A stretch of 64,000 bases of DNA. It comes from Corynebacterium imitans (GTDB lineage: Bacteria; Actinomycetota; Actinomycetes; Mycobacteriales; Mycobacteriaceae). The position numbers and the translations under genes are program-made. Shown here piece after piece: positions 27,579-36,452 of this stretch; positions within the stretch are counted from its first letter, which is position 1; every line of letters starts with the position of its first letter. Location: the NCBI RefSeq assembly GCF_000739455.1, contig NZ_CP009211.1, forward strand, positions 2,106,595-2,170,594, written 5' to 3'. The notes under the pieces were generated by a model. It worked only from the letters and a program-made list of their open reading frames with translations, searched no databases and was not told the DNA's origin.

Positions 27579-29120
27579 CTAGGCCTCCGGCTTGACCATC
27601 GGGAACAGGACGGTCTCGCGGATGCCCAGGCCGGTCAGCGCCATGAGCAGGCGGTCCACGCCCATGCCGCAGCCGGAGGTCGGCGGCATGCCCTGCTCCA
27701 TCGCGGCGAGGAAGTCCTCGTCCAGCACCATGGCTTCCTCGTCGCCGTCGGCGGCCAGGCGGGCCTGGTCCTCGAAGCGGGCGCGCTGGATGATCGGGTC
27801 GATCAGCTCGGAGTAGCCGGTGGCCAGCTCGAAGCCGCGGATGTAGAGGTCCCACTTCTCGGTCACGCCCGGCTTGTCGCGGTGGTCGCGGGTCAGCGGG
27901 GAGGTCTCGACGGGGAAGTTGGTCACGAACACCGGCTCGTAGAGCTGATCGGCGCACAGCTCCTCCCAGATCTCCTCGACCAGCTTGCCGTGGCCCCAAC
28001 CTTCGCCCTTGGGGACCTCGAGGCCGATGTGCTCGGCGATCGCGGTGAGCTCTGCAACCGTGGAGTCGATGGTGACCTCGGGCTGGCCCGGGAACTTGCG
28101 CTCCAGCGCCTCGTTGAGGCTGGGGTACATCTCCATGACTTTCCATTCGCCGGAGAAGTCGTACTCGGTGCCGTCGGCAAGCGTGACCTTCTCGGAGCCG
28201 AAGACCTCGCGGGCACAGAACTTGACCAGGCCCTCCATCAGCTTCGCGCCGTCGGCGTAGGTGCCCCACGCCTGGTAGGTCTCCAACATGGTGAACTCCG
28301 GCGAGTGCGACTTGTCCACGCCCTCGTTGCGGAAGTTCTTGTTGATCTCAAAGACGCGCTCCAGCCCGCCAACCACGGCGCGCTTGAGGTAGAGCTCCGG
28401 CGCGATGCGCAGGTACAGGTCGATGTCCAGCGCGTTCGAGCGGGTCACGAACGGGCGGGCTGCGGCGCCACCGTGCAGGGTCTGCAGCATCGGCGTCTCA
28501 ATCTCCACGAAGTCCTCGCCGGTGAGGTACTTGCGCACCGCGGCGATGACCTTGATACGCGTCATCGCGTTCTCGCGTGCCTGCTCGCGCATGATCAGGT
28601 CGGTGTAGCGGTGGCGGACGCGCTGCTCCTCGTTCATCTCCGCGAAGGCAACCGGCAGCGGACGCAGCGCCTTGGAGGCCATTTGCCAGGATTGGGCCTG
28701 GACGGAGAGCTCGCCACGTCGAGAAGCGATGACCCGGCCCTTGACCGCGACGATGTCGGCCAGGTCGGTGTCGGACTTCCAGGCGGCGAGCGCGTCCTCG
28801 CCCACCTCGGCCAGCGACAGCATGACCTGCAGCTGGGTCCCGTCGCCCTCCTGCAGGGTGGCGAAGCACAGCTTGCCCGTGTTGCGCTGGAACATGATGC
28901 GGCCGGTCACGGCCACCACGTCCTGGGTCTCCTGGCCCGGCTCGAGCTGAGTTACGCCGTCACCCTCGCCTTCGGGCACGGCCTGGTACTTGCTCCGCAA
29001 GTCCTTGAGGGAGGTCGTGCGCTCGACGCTGACGGGATAGGCGTCGACGCCCGCGTCGAGGAACTTCTGCCGCTTCTCGCGGCGGATCTGCTGCTGCTCT
29101 GAAAGATCTTGCGTAGTCAC
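27579..29120 (-). CDS. lysS: Lysyl-tRNA synthetase, class II
   Basis: 513 aa. An OB-fold anticodon-binding domain (residues 55-170, [15 protein letters not shown]) is followed by the class II catalytic core: motif 1 around [10 protein letters not shown], motif 2 in [18 protein letters not shown], motif 3 in [15 protein letters not shown]. It charges tRNA-Lys. GTG start. A TACGAT box 8 nt upstream and no ribosome site suggest a leaderless mRNA. The stop is immediately followed by the GT87 start codon. Confidence 0.97.
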   Translation of the reverse strand: MTTQDLSEQQQIRREKRQKFLDAGVDAYPVSVERTTSLKDLRSKYQAVPEGEGDGVTQLEPGQETQDVVAVTGRIMFQRNTGKLCFATLQEGDGTQLQVMLSLAEVGEDALAAWKSDTDLADIVAVKGRVIASRRGELSVQAQSWQMASKALRPLPVAFAEMNEEQRVRHRYTDLIMREQARENAMTRIKVIAAVRKYLTGEDFVEIETPMLQTLHGGAAARPFVTRSNALDIDLYLRIAPELYLKRAVVGGLERVFEINKNFRNEGVDKSHSPEFTMLETYQAWGTYADGAKLMEGLVKFCAREVFGSEKVTLADGTEYDFSGEWKVMEMYPSLNEALERKFPGQPEVTIDSTVAELTAIAEHIGLEVPKGEGWGHGKLVEEIWEELCADQLYEPVFVTNFPVETSPLTRDHRDKPGVTEKWDLYIRGFELATGYSELIDPIIQRARFEDQARLAADGDEEAMVLDEDFLAAMEQGMPPTSGCGMGVDRLLMALTGLGIRETVLFPMVKPEA

Positions 29121-29128
29121 GCCCGCCT

Positions 29129-29134
29129 ATCGTA
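29129..29134 (-). promoter_or_regulatory. -10 box (TACGAT) of lysS, leaderless
   Basis: TACGAT on the minus strand ends 8 nt before GTG 29120, in the 19-nt gap after the MFS gene stop. Confidence 0.5.
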
Positions 29135-29139
29135 GTCGG

Positions 29140-30546
29140 TCAGCGCGGTGCACTCGACTCCACGGTCACCGTTTTGCGTTTGCCGCCCACAAAGCTCACC
29201 GCCGCCAGGGCAATTATCGACGCCACGATACCCACCACAAAGCTCACCGGCGCGGCCTCGGCCTGGCTCGCTCCTCCCGCAACGCCCAGCGACATGATGC
29301 CGATGAACACCGCGGTGCCGGCTGCGCCGCCCAGCTGCTGCAGCGTGTTGAGGATCGCGGAGCCGTGCGAGTACAAAGGCTGCGGCAAAGCCGACAGCGA
29401 GGCCGTCATCAGCGGCGTCATCACCATGGCCATTGCGATATTGGTGAGGATGAGTGTGGTGACGATGAGCCACTGCGGGGTGGTCTCGCCGAGTGTGAGC
29501 CACAGCGTCACCTGCGCGGCGGCGAGCAGGATCGCTCCGGGGATGGCGATGGGGCGGGTGCCGACGGCGTCGAAAATGCGACCCGCGATCGGCGAGGCAA
29601 TCCCCTGCGCCACCCCTCCGGGCAGCAGGATCAGGCCGGTGACCACGGTGGACAGACCGAGCGCACCCTGCAGGTACATGGGCAGCAGGTTGACCGTGCC
29701 GAGGAAGGAGCCGAAAACCACAATGATCGCCACGAGCGAGAGCGTGAAATCGCGGTAGCGCAGCGCGTTCAGGTTCAACAGCGCCTTGTCCACCTTGGCC
29801 AGGCGGCGCTGGCGGGCCGCGAAGATGGCGGTAAAGACCACGCCGACGCCAACTGCAACCCCGGGTGCCACCGACTCGCCGGTGACCAGCTGGGTCAAGG
29901 TGGACAGGCCGTAGACCAGCCCGCCGAAGGCGAAGACGGACAGCAGCACGGAGAGGGCGTCGAGTGGAGTCTTGCGGACTTCGCCCACGTTGGGCATGAC
30001 GAAGATGGCCAGGATGAGCAGCAGCGCAGGAAGCGGCACCATCACCCAGAAGATGTGGTGCCAGGTCCACCGGCTCAGCACCAGGCCCGCGAGCGTAGGC
30101 CCGAGCGCCGGCGCCACCGAGATGACCACCGCGTTGAGCCCCATCACCGTGCCGCGGCGCTGCGGCGAGACCACGTTCAGCGTGACGGTAAACAGCAGCG
30201 GGATCATCACCGCCGTGCCCGCCGCCTGGATCACGCGCGCGGCGATGAGCACCCAAAACGCCGGGGCGAGCGCGGCGATGACGCTGCCGGCGAGGAAGAG
30301 CGCCATGGACAGGAAGTACAGCGTGCGCGTGGTCAGCCGGTCGATGAGGAAGCCCGAGGTGGGGATCACCACCGCCATGGTCAAAAGGAAGCCGGTCAGC
30401 AGCCACTGGGCCACGTCCGCGCTCACGCCGAATTCCGCCATGATTGCGGGCAGGGCGACGGCGACGGTGGTCTCGTTGAAGATCATCATCATCGCGCTGA
30501 GCACGAGGATGGCAAGGAGCACCGCCGGGTTTTGGGCTACTCGCAC
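29140..30546 (-). CDS. MFS transporter, DHA2 (EmrB/LmrB-like) drug exporter
   Basis: 468 aa with 13-14 transmembrane segments. The DHA2 motif is visible at the N-terminus (FNETTVAVALPAIMAEFG, near 23-40), and motif A-like residues in SGFLIDRLTTRTLYF and motif C-like ALGPTLAGLVL. These proton antiporters export multiple drugs. The start overlaps the end of the upstream gene by 10 nt. Substrate cannot be predicted. No dedicated TetR/MarR regulator is adjacent. Confidence 0.88.
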   Translation of the reverse strand: MRVAQNPAVLLAILVLSAMMMIFNETTVAVALPAIMAEFGVSADVAQWLLTGFLLTMAVVIPTSGFLIDRLTTRTLYFLSMALFLAGSVIAALAPAFWVLIAARVIQAAGTAVMIPLLFTVTLNVVSPQRRGTVMGLNAVVISVAPALGPTLAGLVLSRWTWHHIFWVMVPLPALLLILAIFVMPNVGEVRKTPLDALSVLLSVFAFGGLVYGLSTLTQLVTGESVAPGVAVGVGVVFTAIFAARQRRLAKVDKALLNLNALRYRDFTLSLVAIIVVFGSFLGTVNLLPMYLQGALGLSTVVTGLILLPGGVAQGIASPIAGRIFDAVGTRPIAIPGAILLAAAQVTLWLTLGETTPQWLIVTTLILTNIAMAMVMTPLMTASLSALPQPLYSHGSAILNTLQQLGGAAGTAVFIGIMSLGVAGGASQAEAAPVSFVVGIVASIIALAAVSFVGGKRKTVTVESSAPR

Positions 30547-31811
30547 AGCGGCAGTCCCAGGCGCTTGTCCTCAGACTCGTGCCCGTTGATCACCACGAGG
30601 TACTGTTCTTTATTCTCCGGCACCATCACGAACGCCGGCGGGTAGGCCTCGGGCACCTCGTAGGAGTCGATCATGCACTCGCCGCTGCCCAGGATCACCG
30701 CCTCATCGCGGCCCGGGACCACGTCGTCGCGCGTGTCCTGCGAAACGTACTTCGACACGGATACGCCCAGGTCCTCGTTGGCGCAGCGGATCTTGCCCTC
30801 CTGGCCAGCCTCCGGGGTGGCCGACTCGCACACCAGGTCCTCCCAGCCCTTGCCGCCAGCACGCTCAGAGACGAGTTGCGGGTATTCCTGGGCGATCTCG
30901 GCATCCGCGCCTGTCCACTCCTCGCCGCGGTTGTTGTCCCACCACCACCAGAACGCGCCGAGCGCGATGAGCAGCAGCACCAGTACGGCGATGATCCACG
31001 GCCACGGGTTCATCCTGTCTTTAACCACGGCGGGGCGCGTGTACTCCCCCGTCGGGCCGTAGGCGTAGGGCTCGGGCGGCTTGCGGTATCCGTCCTGCGG
31101 GCGCGGCGCGACCGGCGTCGAGCCATCGGTGCCCACCGCGGCGGCCGCCCCGCCGGCCAAGGCGAGGAGGTAGCCGGCGCAGGAGCCGGACTCGCGCGCG
31201 AGCTCCGTATCGACCGGGTCGCCGGTCATCTCGGAGACGAGATCGCGGAAGGCGGCGCGGTTGGCGTCGATGGTCGCGGCCGCATCGGTCTCGCCGCCAC
31301 CTGCGAGCGGGCCCACCAGCGCCATCTTCACCGGCACAGAAGACCACGCGGGCTGCACCAAAAGCTGCGCCGGGTCGATCGAGCGTGAGACGAACTCGGG
31401 GTGGCCCTCACGGTTGTAGGCGTCGATCGCCTCGGCGGCGGGCAAAAGCAGGTCGCGTGCTTCGGCGTTGGTGAAGGTGGTGCCGGCGGCGCGTTTGTCG
31501 TCGATAAGCGAGCGCAACGTCGAGCCCGACGGGGCCTCGCGCAGCACGAAGAACTGGCCCTCATCGCTGATGCCGGCACCGCGCGGCTGGAAGGTGCCGG
31601 GGTGCTCGGCTTCGCTGAGTTCGCGGCCGAGTGCGTCGGTGTCGGCGGTGGCTCCGGCGTCGAAAAGCTCGACCTCCACGGCCTGGCCCTCCGCATTCGA
31701 CGCGGTGAACAGCGTCGATGAGGCGGTGCGGCCCGATTGGCGAACCTGCTCGGCGGTGAAGGCGAAGCCGTAGCGCTGATTTAGCAGTGCAGCGATGTTG
31801 GACACAGACAT
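30537..31811 (-). CDS. Single-pass membrane protein with degenerate kinase-like domain
   Basis: 424 aa. Residues ~25-155 align by eye with a Ser/Thr kinase N-lobe and hinge: VEVELF where VAVK would be, EAEHPGTFQPRGAGISDEGQ like the 'HPNIV..' stretch, FFVLREAPSGSTLRSLI like a hinge, and SRSIDPAQLLV where HRDIKPxNIL is expected. Lys and catalytic Asp are lost, so it should be a pseudokinase. A transmembrane helix (about 263-285, ending in WWWW) leads to an extracytoplasmic domain with four Cys. Start ATG 31811 follows a -10 box by 7 nt. C. glutamicum has an uncharacterised gene at this place between lysS and the PanC-like gene. Function unknown. Confidence 0.75.
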   Translation of the reverse strand: MSVSNIAALLNQRYGFAFTAEQVRQSGRTASSTLFTASNAEGQAVEVELFDAGATADTDALGRELSEAEHPGTFQPRGAGISDEGQFFVLREAPSGSTLRSLIDDKRAAGTTFTNAEARDLLLPAAEAIDAYNREGHPEFVSRSIDPAQLLVQPAWSSVPVKMALVGPLAGGGETDAAATIDANRAAFRDLVSEMTGDPVDTELARESGSCAGYLLALAGGAAAAVGTDGSTPVAPRPQDGYRKPPEPYAYGPTGEYTRPAVVKDRMNPWPWIIAVLVLLLIALGAFWWWWDNNRGEEWTGADAEIAQEYPQLVSERAGGKGWEDLVCESATPEAGQEGKIRCANEDLGVSVSKYVSQDTRDDVVPGRDEAVILGSGECMIDSYEVPEAYPPAFVMVPENKEQYLVVINGHESEDKRLGLPLCE

Positions 31812-31818
31812 GCCCAAG

Positions 31819-31824
31819 AGTTTA
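31819..31824 (-). promoter_or_regulatory. -10 box (TAAACT) of the pseudokinase-like gene, leaderless
   Basis: TAAACT ends 7 nt before ATG 31811, with no ribosome site. It supports 31811 over the TTG two codons upstream. Confidence 0.5.
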
Positions 31825-31832
31825 GCGCCTGC

Positions 31833-32624
31833 CTACGCCTCGATGTTTTTGAACCCAACGCCAAGCGGCACGCCCACGTTGTCGATCAAGCGCACATCCC
31901 CCAGATCCACCGCGGCGAGCAGGCGCGCATCCCCGGTCGCCGGTGCCGGGCGCATGGCCAGGTCGCGCAATTCGAGGTAGGCGGGCGTAACCCCGGCTGC
32001 CGCGAGCACGCCGCGCGCGGTCTCGAGCACCGTCTCGGCGCCGTGCTCGGCGGCGTGCGCCCCGGCGGTCAGGGCCGCGCCCACGGCAAGCGCCGCCTCA
32101 CGGTGCTCCGGGGCCACGCGCTCGTTGCGCAGGCTCACCGCCAGCCCATCCGGCATGCGCACCGTGGGCACGCTGTGCAGCTTGACCTCCATCCGCAGCG
32201 CCGAGACCGCCAGCTGGGTGGCCACGAGCAGCTCGAAGTCCTTCTCGCCGAGCACGAGGTCGGTGGCATGTGTGGCGTTGCACAGGGCCAAATGCTTTGC
32301 GACGCCACGCTCCACCCCCTCCGCGTCCTCCAAACACTGCCCGCCCGTGGAGATCCGGGCGGCGGTCGGCAGGGTGCCGTGGAAGACCACGTCCACCTTC
32401 TCCTCGGCGAAGACCTCCGGGACTTCTTCGCCCTCGAAGCTGACAAAAACGTAGGCTCCAAGCAGCGACTTCGCCGCGCGGATCAGCTCGATGTGGCCGG
32501 CGTGCACCCCCGTGGACAGCGGAACGAGCACCACCGACTTGCCCACCTTGCGGAACGCGCGGCCGTAGGTGGCCAAGAGCGCCTCGTCGGTGACTACGGT
32601 GGCCTTGCCCGGTTCAAACGTCAT
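31833..32624 (-). CDS. panC: Pantoate-beta-alanine ligase-like protein (divergent PanC)
   Basis: 263 aa. The PanC fold is recognisable: HAGH (His41/His44, ATP phosphate binding), GEKDFELL (Lys), and SLRNERV in place of SSRN. However, the usual PTMGALHEGH loop reads VPLSTGVHAGH and the FVNPLQF pantoate-binding segment is replaced by VFVSFEGEEVPE, losing the Asn and Gln that contact pantoate. It may therefore be a low-activity or repurposed paralogue; C. glutamicum also has a separate panBC locus. ATG 32624 has GGGAG upstream and overlaps the preceding gene by 4 nt. Confidence 0.75.
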   Translation of the reverse strand: MTFEPGKATVVTDEALLATYGRAFRKVGKSVVLVPLSTGVHAGHIELIRAAKSLLGAYVFVSFEGEEVPEVFAEEKVDVVFHGTLPTAARISTGGQCLEDAEGVERGVAKHLALCNATHATDLVLGEKDFELLVATQLAVSALRMEVKLHSVPTVRMPDGLAVSLRNERVAPEHREAALAVGAALTAGAHAAEHGAETVLETARGVLAAAGVTPAYLELRDLAMRPAPATGDARLLAAVDLGDVRLIDNVGVPLGVGFKNIEA

Positions 32625-33313
32625 CTGGATTGTCTCCCTTCGTACTTTTCCATTGCCCATACTTGCACGGCGGTGTCCCCGGCCTGCTCGGCGGTGCGCC
32701 GTTGCAGGTCGACAAACAGGCGGCGTATGCCCGGGTCCTCGATCGCGGCGTAAAGCTTCTCCAGGGTGTCGACACCGAGCGGCTCCGCTTCCTCGAATCC
32801 TTCTGGCGCGGGGAGGTTGGGGATGGCTTGGGTGGTGAGCGCGTGGGCGTCGGTAAGCACGGCCTGCTGGCGCGCGCGGAGCTCCTGGGCGGCGGCGAGG
32901 GTCGGGCGCACCGCATCCGCGATTGGCACGGCGGTCGCGCCGGCCTCGGCGAGCAGCATGGCGACGACGGCCTCCCCCATCTCGTCGGCCGCCGAAGTCA
33001 CCCACGTCGCGGGCGCGATCTGGTGGGCGCACATGACGATCGCGCGGGCGGTCTCCACCTCGTCGAGCAGCTGCGCCCCGCCCAGCAGCGCGGTGTGGAT
33101 GAACATCTGCTCCGCTCGCGCGTGCGGTGCGAACCGGGCAGCCCAGGCGCGGACGGTGGCGGGGTCGGCCGCGTCGATGAGCACGAGGTCGACGTGCGCG
33201 ATCGCCCCCGGATCAGCCGGATCGAGCGCGATCACGCTGTGACCTGCGCGCTCGAGGCCCGCAGTCAGGTCTGTGGCTGGGCCAATCTTGCCGACGAGCA
33301 GCCGCGGCGTCAT
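32621..33313 (-). CDS. Rossmann-like protein with DUF2520-type C-terminus
   Basis: 230 aa. A reduced nucleotide-binding-like N-terminus (LLVGKIGPATDLTAGLERAG) lacks a clean GxGxxG, and the C-terminal half is helical like DUF2520 / 6-phosphogluconate-dehydrogenase-like proteins. The equivalent gene in M. tuberculosis is Rv3603c, next to panC. Enzymatic role unknown; its conserved linkage to panC and the fol genes suggests cofactor metabolism. It overlaps both neighbours by 4 nt. Confidence 0.7.
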   Translation of the reverse strand: MTPRLLVGKIGPATDLTAGLERAGHSVIALDPADPGAIAHVDLVLIDAADPATVRAWAARFAPHARAEQMFIHTALLGGAQLLDEVETARAIVMCAHQIAPATWVTSAADEMGEAVVAMLLAEAGATAVPIADAVRPTLAAAQELRARQQAVLTDAHALTTQAIPNLPAPEGFEEAEPLGVDTLEKLYAAIEDPGIRRLFVDLQRRTAEQAGDTAVQVWAMEKYEGRQSR

Positions 33314-34242
33314 GAGCGCTTGCTGCGCGCGATCAGCTCGGCGACAGTCAGGGTGCCCTCGCGTCCGGCGTCGCGGCGGCGGCGCCCGCCGGTCGACTCC
33401 TTCGCGGGCTGCTCGTGACGGCCGGCGTGCTCTGGTGTCTCCGGCTCCGGCTGCGCTGGCTTTGCTGGCTCTGCGGGCTTCTCCTGTTGCGCCGGCTTTT
33501 CCGCCTCCGCCTTCGCGCGCTCGCTGATCAGCGCGGACAGCGGGTTCGGCTGTTCGCGCTGCGGCATCTGCCCGATCTTGCCCGCGACGGCGTCGCTGCT
33601 GGGTGCGCCGCTCGGGCGGGTCCGGCGGGAGCCTGCGGCGGTGTGCTCGCTGGTGACACGCGTGATCTTGGCGGTTTCGTAGGTCGAGGGGCCCTTCGGC
33701 TCGGTCTTGAGTTCGGTCTTGGGCTCCGGCTTCGGCTCCTCCACCGGGTGGACCGCCTCGCTGGGCTGCGCGGCCGTTTCCTTGGCCCAGGTGTCGGCAG
33801 CCTCCGGTGCCGCGCCCGCTTGCTCGATTTCCTGGATGCGCCGCGCCGCCGCGCGCACGGCCGCGGGCTCGTACTCGAAGACCTGCCCGCTCATCTCCTC
33901 CAGCTGGCTGCGCAGCGCCTTGATCTCGGACTGCAGTTCGCGCAGGAGTTCCTCGTCCACGGAAGGCGCGGCCGGCGCGGGGCGCGCCTCAAGTCGGGCG
34001 ATCTCTTCCTTGTGCTGCGCTTCGCTGGCTTCCAAAGCGCGGGTGGCTTCGTCGCGGTCGCGGCGGGTTTTGAAGATGATGATCAGCCCGGCTGCGGCGG
34101 CCCACAGCGCGAGGATGAGCGAGATTTTCAGCGCGTTGGCCGAGTTCGTGAAGAGCATCACCACCGTGCCCACGATCGCGAGCGCGAAAGGCACGATGAC
34201 CCAGATGTTTCCGTTGTCTCTGGACGAAGATTCGGCAGTCAT
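33310..34242 (-). CDS. Membrane/coiled-coil protein, Rv3604c-like (DUF6779)
   Basis: 310 aa. Two transmembrane helices at residues 12-34 and 39-58, a Glu/Lys-rich coiled coil (about 62-120), then a long disordered Pro/Glu/Lys region with repeated EKPAxPxKPA-like stretches and a basic end. It matches the position and architecture of M. tuberculosis Rv3604c. Function unknown; such proteins are often divisome or envelope scaffolds, which is only a guess here. ATG 34242 has a -10 box 7 nt upstream. Confidence 0.75.
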   Translation of the reverse strand: MTAESSSRDNGNIWVIVPFALAIVGTVVMLFTNSANALKISLILALWAAAAGLIIIFKTRRDRDEATRALEASEAQHKEEIARLEARPAPAAPSVDEELLRELQSEIKALRSQLEEMSGQVFEYEPAAVRAAARRIQEIEQAGAAPEAADTWAKETAAQPSEAVHPVEEPKPEPKTELKTEPKGPSTYETAKITRVTSEHTAAGSRRTRPSGAPSSDAVAGKIGQMPQREQPNPLSALISERAKAEAEKPAQQEKPAEPAKPAQPEPETPEHAGRHEQPAKESTGGRRRRDAGREGTLTVAELIARSKRS

Positions 34243-34249
34243 GGTTAGT

Positions 34250-34255
34250 ACCTTA
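34250..34255 (-). promoter_or_regulatory. -10 box (TAAGGT) of the DUF6779 gene, leaderless
   Basis: TAAGGT ends 7 nt before ATG 34242 and overlaps the stop codon of the upstream DUF3180 gene, so a promoter sits at the gene junction. Confidence 0.45.
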
Positions 34256-34744
34256 GCTAACCGCTTCCCCGTTGGATGGTGGCGACACCTCACACGCCTT
34301 CTCCAGCAGCACCCCGGCCACCGCGAGCGCAAGCCCACCGAGCACACCGCTGGCGAGCGCGGGCAGGTCCTCGCCCGCCGCCGCCAGCACCCCAAGCCGG
34401 GGCAACACGTACACCAGCGGCCCCAGGTAGGCCCCGCCGGCGATCGCGCCACCCCACGCGCTGGCCTTGCCAAAGAGCATGAAATTCGCCGCCATCATGG
34501 GGTTAAGCTGGGAGCGGTCCAGCCCGATGCGCCCGTCCTCGCGCCGCTTCTTCACCACCACCACGAGGTAGCCACAGGTCAGTGCGAGCACCCAGAGGCT
34601 CGAGGGCACAAGAATGCTTATCGACGCCACCGCGCCGTAAAACCGGCGCATCAAAATCAACGTCGCCGCAGCACAAAACCCGGCGACCCCGACGAGCGCA
34701 GCCACGGAGGTGCGCTGCATGCCGCTGCCCGGTTGTTCTGCCAT
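34253..34744 (-). CDS. DUF3180 membrane protein, Rv3605c-like
   Basis: 163 aa with four transmembrane helices (about 13-31, 40-62, 90-112, 120-146) and a conserved cytoplasmic loop RIGLDRSQLNPMMAANFMLF with an adjacent FGKASAWGGA. This family is encoded directly downstream of folK across mycolata. No function is known. The gene is 4 nt after folK. A dispersed 12-mer at 34616 encodes Ala-Ser-Ile-Ser using the rare ATA codon. Confidence 0.85.
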   Translation of the reverse strand: MAEQPGSGMQRTSVAALVGVAGFCAAATLILMRRFYGAVASISILVPSSLWVLALTCGYLVVVVKKRREDGRIGLDRSQLNPMMAANFMLFGKASAWGGAIAGGAYLGPLVYVLPRLGVLAAAGEDLPALASGVLGGLALAVAGVLLEKACEVSPPSNGEAVS

Positions 34745-34748
34745 GAAT

Positions 34749-35222
34749 CTAGTCCTCCAGCCTGCGCACGCCCTCGCGCTCTTCTGCGTCGAGGCCCGCG
34801 AGCAGGTCGGCGACGCGCTCGCCGCCCAGCGTAGCGTCCGGGTCGAGCTCCAGCCAGGGGGCCAGGACGAAGGCGCGCAGGTGGGCGCGCGGGTGCGGCA
34901 CCGTCAGCACGGGATCGTCTGAGGTGAATCCTTCGATGTCGACGATGTCCACGTCGAGTGTGCGCGGGCCCCAGCGCTCGATACGCACGCGGTTGGCGGC
35001 GGCCTCTAACGCCTGGCATTGGTGAAGGAGTTGGGAGGGGGAAAGCGGGGCGTCGATAAGCAAGCTCTGATTGAGAAAGTCCGGCTGATCCGTTTTGCCC
35101 CAGGGCGCGGTGGCGTAGAGCGAGCTTGCGGCGACGAGTACGTCGGCGAAGTGCGCGCGGACGCTCGCGAGGTGGGCGCGGGAGTCTTCCATGTTGGAGC
35201 CGGCGGAGATGACGGCGCGCAT
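34749..35222 (-). CDS. folK: 6-hydroxymethyl-7,8-dihydropterin pyrophosphokinase
   Basis: 157 aa HPPK; it activates hydroxymethyl-dihydropterin for FolP. Motifs: SAGSNMEDSRAHL at the N-terminus, APWGKTDQPDFLNQSLLI, and RWGPRTLDVDIVDIE with the Mg-binding DxD. ATG 35222 has AGGAGG 4 nt upstream and begins 1 nt after folB ends. Length is typical. Confidence 0.95.
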   Translation of the reverse strand: MRAVISAGSNMEDSRAHLASVRAHFADVLVAASSLYATAPWGKTDQPDFLNQSLLIDAPLSPSQLLHQCQALEAAANRVRIERWGPRTLDVDIVDIEGFTSDDPVLTVPHPRAHLRAFVLAPWLELDPDATLGGERVADLLAGLDAEEREGVRRLED

Positions 35223-35223
35223 G

Positions 35224-35598
35224 CTACCTCCTGTGCTTGCGGTTGCGTCGGCACACGACGGCCACGTCGTCGAAGACCAGCGGGATCGGAGCGTGCGGCT
35301 TGTGCACCGTGACCTCGATGGCGTGGAGCGGCATGAAGCGCTCCATGGCGGTGTCCGCGATCTCGGTGGCGACGGTCTCGATGAGCTGGCGCGGGGTGCC
35401 GGCGGCGACATCGTAGGCGAGCTGGGCGAGCTCCGCGTAGTTGATCGTCTTGGTCAGGTCGTCGCCAGCTGCGGCCTCGGCGAAATCGACCCAGCAGGTG
35501 ATATCCACGGTAAACGCCTGGCCGTGCTTCGTCTCGTGCGGGAGCACGCCGTGGTGGGCGTAGCAGACAAGGCCTTTAAGTTCGATGCGGTCGGCCAT
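35224..35598 (-). CDS. folB: Dihydroneopterin aldolase
   Basis: 124 aa; it forms the hydroxymethyl-dihydropterin substrate of FolK. The family signature is seen in IELKGLVCYAHHGVLPHETKHGQ (in part) and the C-terminal VTVHKPHAPIP. The ATG overlaps the folP stop by one base (TAATG), giving translational coupling within folE-folP-folB-folK. Confidence 0.95.
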   Translation of the reverse strand: MADRIELKGLVCYAHHGVLPHETKHGQAFTVDITCWVDFAEAAAGDDLTKTINYAELAQLAYDVAAGTPRQLIETVATEIADTAMERFMPLHAIEVTVHKPHAPIPLVFDDVAVVCRRNRKHRR

Positions 35599-36449
35599 TA
35601 GTTGACGCCTCCCTGCCGCCAGCGCGCGGCCACGTCGACTGCGTCGCGGGACACGGCGACCTCGTGGACGCGCACGCACCACGCGCCGTAGTGCGCCGAC
35701 AGTGCGGTCACCGCAGCGGTGGCGGGGTCGGCGTCGACCGGCCCGTGTGCAAGTCCGCGGTCCTCGCGGATGCCGGTGAGGAAGCGTTTGCGGCTCGCGC
35801 CAACCAGGATGGGGAACTCGCCGGCGATAAACTCCGGCAGCGCGTGAAGCAGCGCCCAGTTGTCCGCGGCCGTCTTGGCAAAGCCCAGGCCCGGGTCGAG
35901 CGTGATCTGGTCGTGCGCCACGCCGGCGGCAAGGGCGTTGTCCACCAGCTGGGCAAGCACCTCGTGGACGTCGCGGACCACGTCGCCGCCGTGATCGGCA
36001 GCGCCAGAGGCGTTGACAAAGGCGTCGGCGCGCCAGTGCATCAGGCACACCGGCAGCTTCGTCTCCGCCATCACGCGGTACATGTCCTCGTCCGCGAGGC
36101 CGCCGGAGACATCGTTGATCAGGTCCACGCCGGCTTCTGCGGCGACGGCGGCGGTGGAGGCGCGCATCGTGTCAATGGAGGTGCGGATGCCATCGGCGTG
36201 CAGCGCCTCGATCACCGGGCGGATACGCGCGGCCTCCACCTCCGCAGGCACGCGGGTCGCTCCGGGGCGGGTGGACTCGGCGCCGACGTCGATGATGTCC
36301 GCACCCAGGCGCACCAGCTCGTGGGCGTGCGCGATCGCGTCGTCCGCGGCGAGCCAACGCCCGCCGTCCGAGAAGGAATCCTCCGTGACGTTGACAATGC
36401 CCATGACGGTGGTCCGCCCGGGCGCCGTCAGCTCTGCCACGCTGACCAT
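35598..36449 (-). CDS. folP: Dihydropteroate synthase
   Basis: 283 aa; it condenses pABA with hydroxymethyl-dihydropterin pyrophosphate and is the sulfonamide target. Conserved loops: MGIVNVTEDSFSDGG (residues 16-30), DVGAESTRPGA, SIDTMRAS, INDVSGG, LDPGLGFAKT, GASRKRFL and RVHEVAV. It starts 3 nt after the folE stop. Motifs are intact. Confidence 0.96.
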   Translation of the reverse strand: MVSVAELTAPGRTTVMGIVNVTEDSFSDGGRWLAADDAIAHAHELVRLGADIIDVGAESTRPGATRVPAEVEAARIRPVIEALHADGIRTSIDTMRASTAAVAAEAGVDLINDVSGGLADEDMYRVMAETKLPVCLMHWRADAFVNASGAADHGGDVVRDVHEVLAQLVDNALAAGVAHDQITLDPGLGFAKTAADNWALLHALPEFIAGEFPILVGASRKRFLTGIREDRGLAHGPVDADPATAAVTALSAHYGAWCVRVHEVAVSRDAVDVAARWRQGGVN

Positions 36450-36452
36450 TGC

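Noticed and set aside
26736..29102. Long plus-strand open frame opposite lysS and GT87
   Set aside because: Antisense shadow of well-recognised minus-strand genes.
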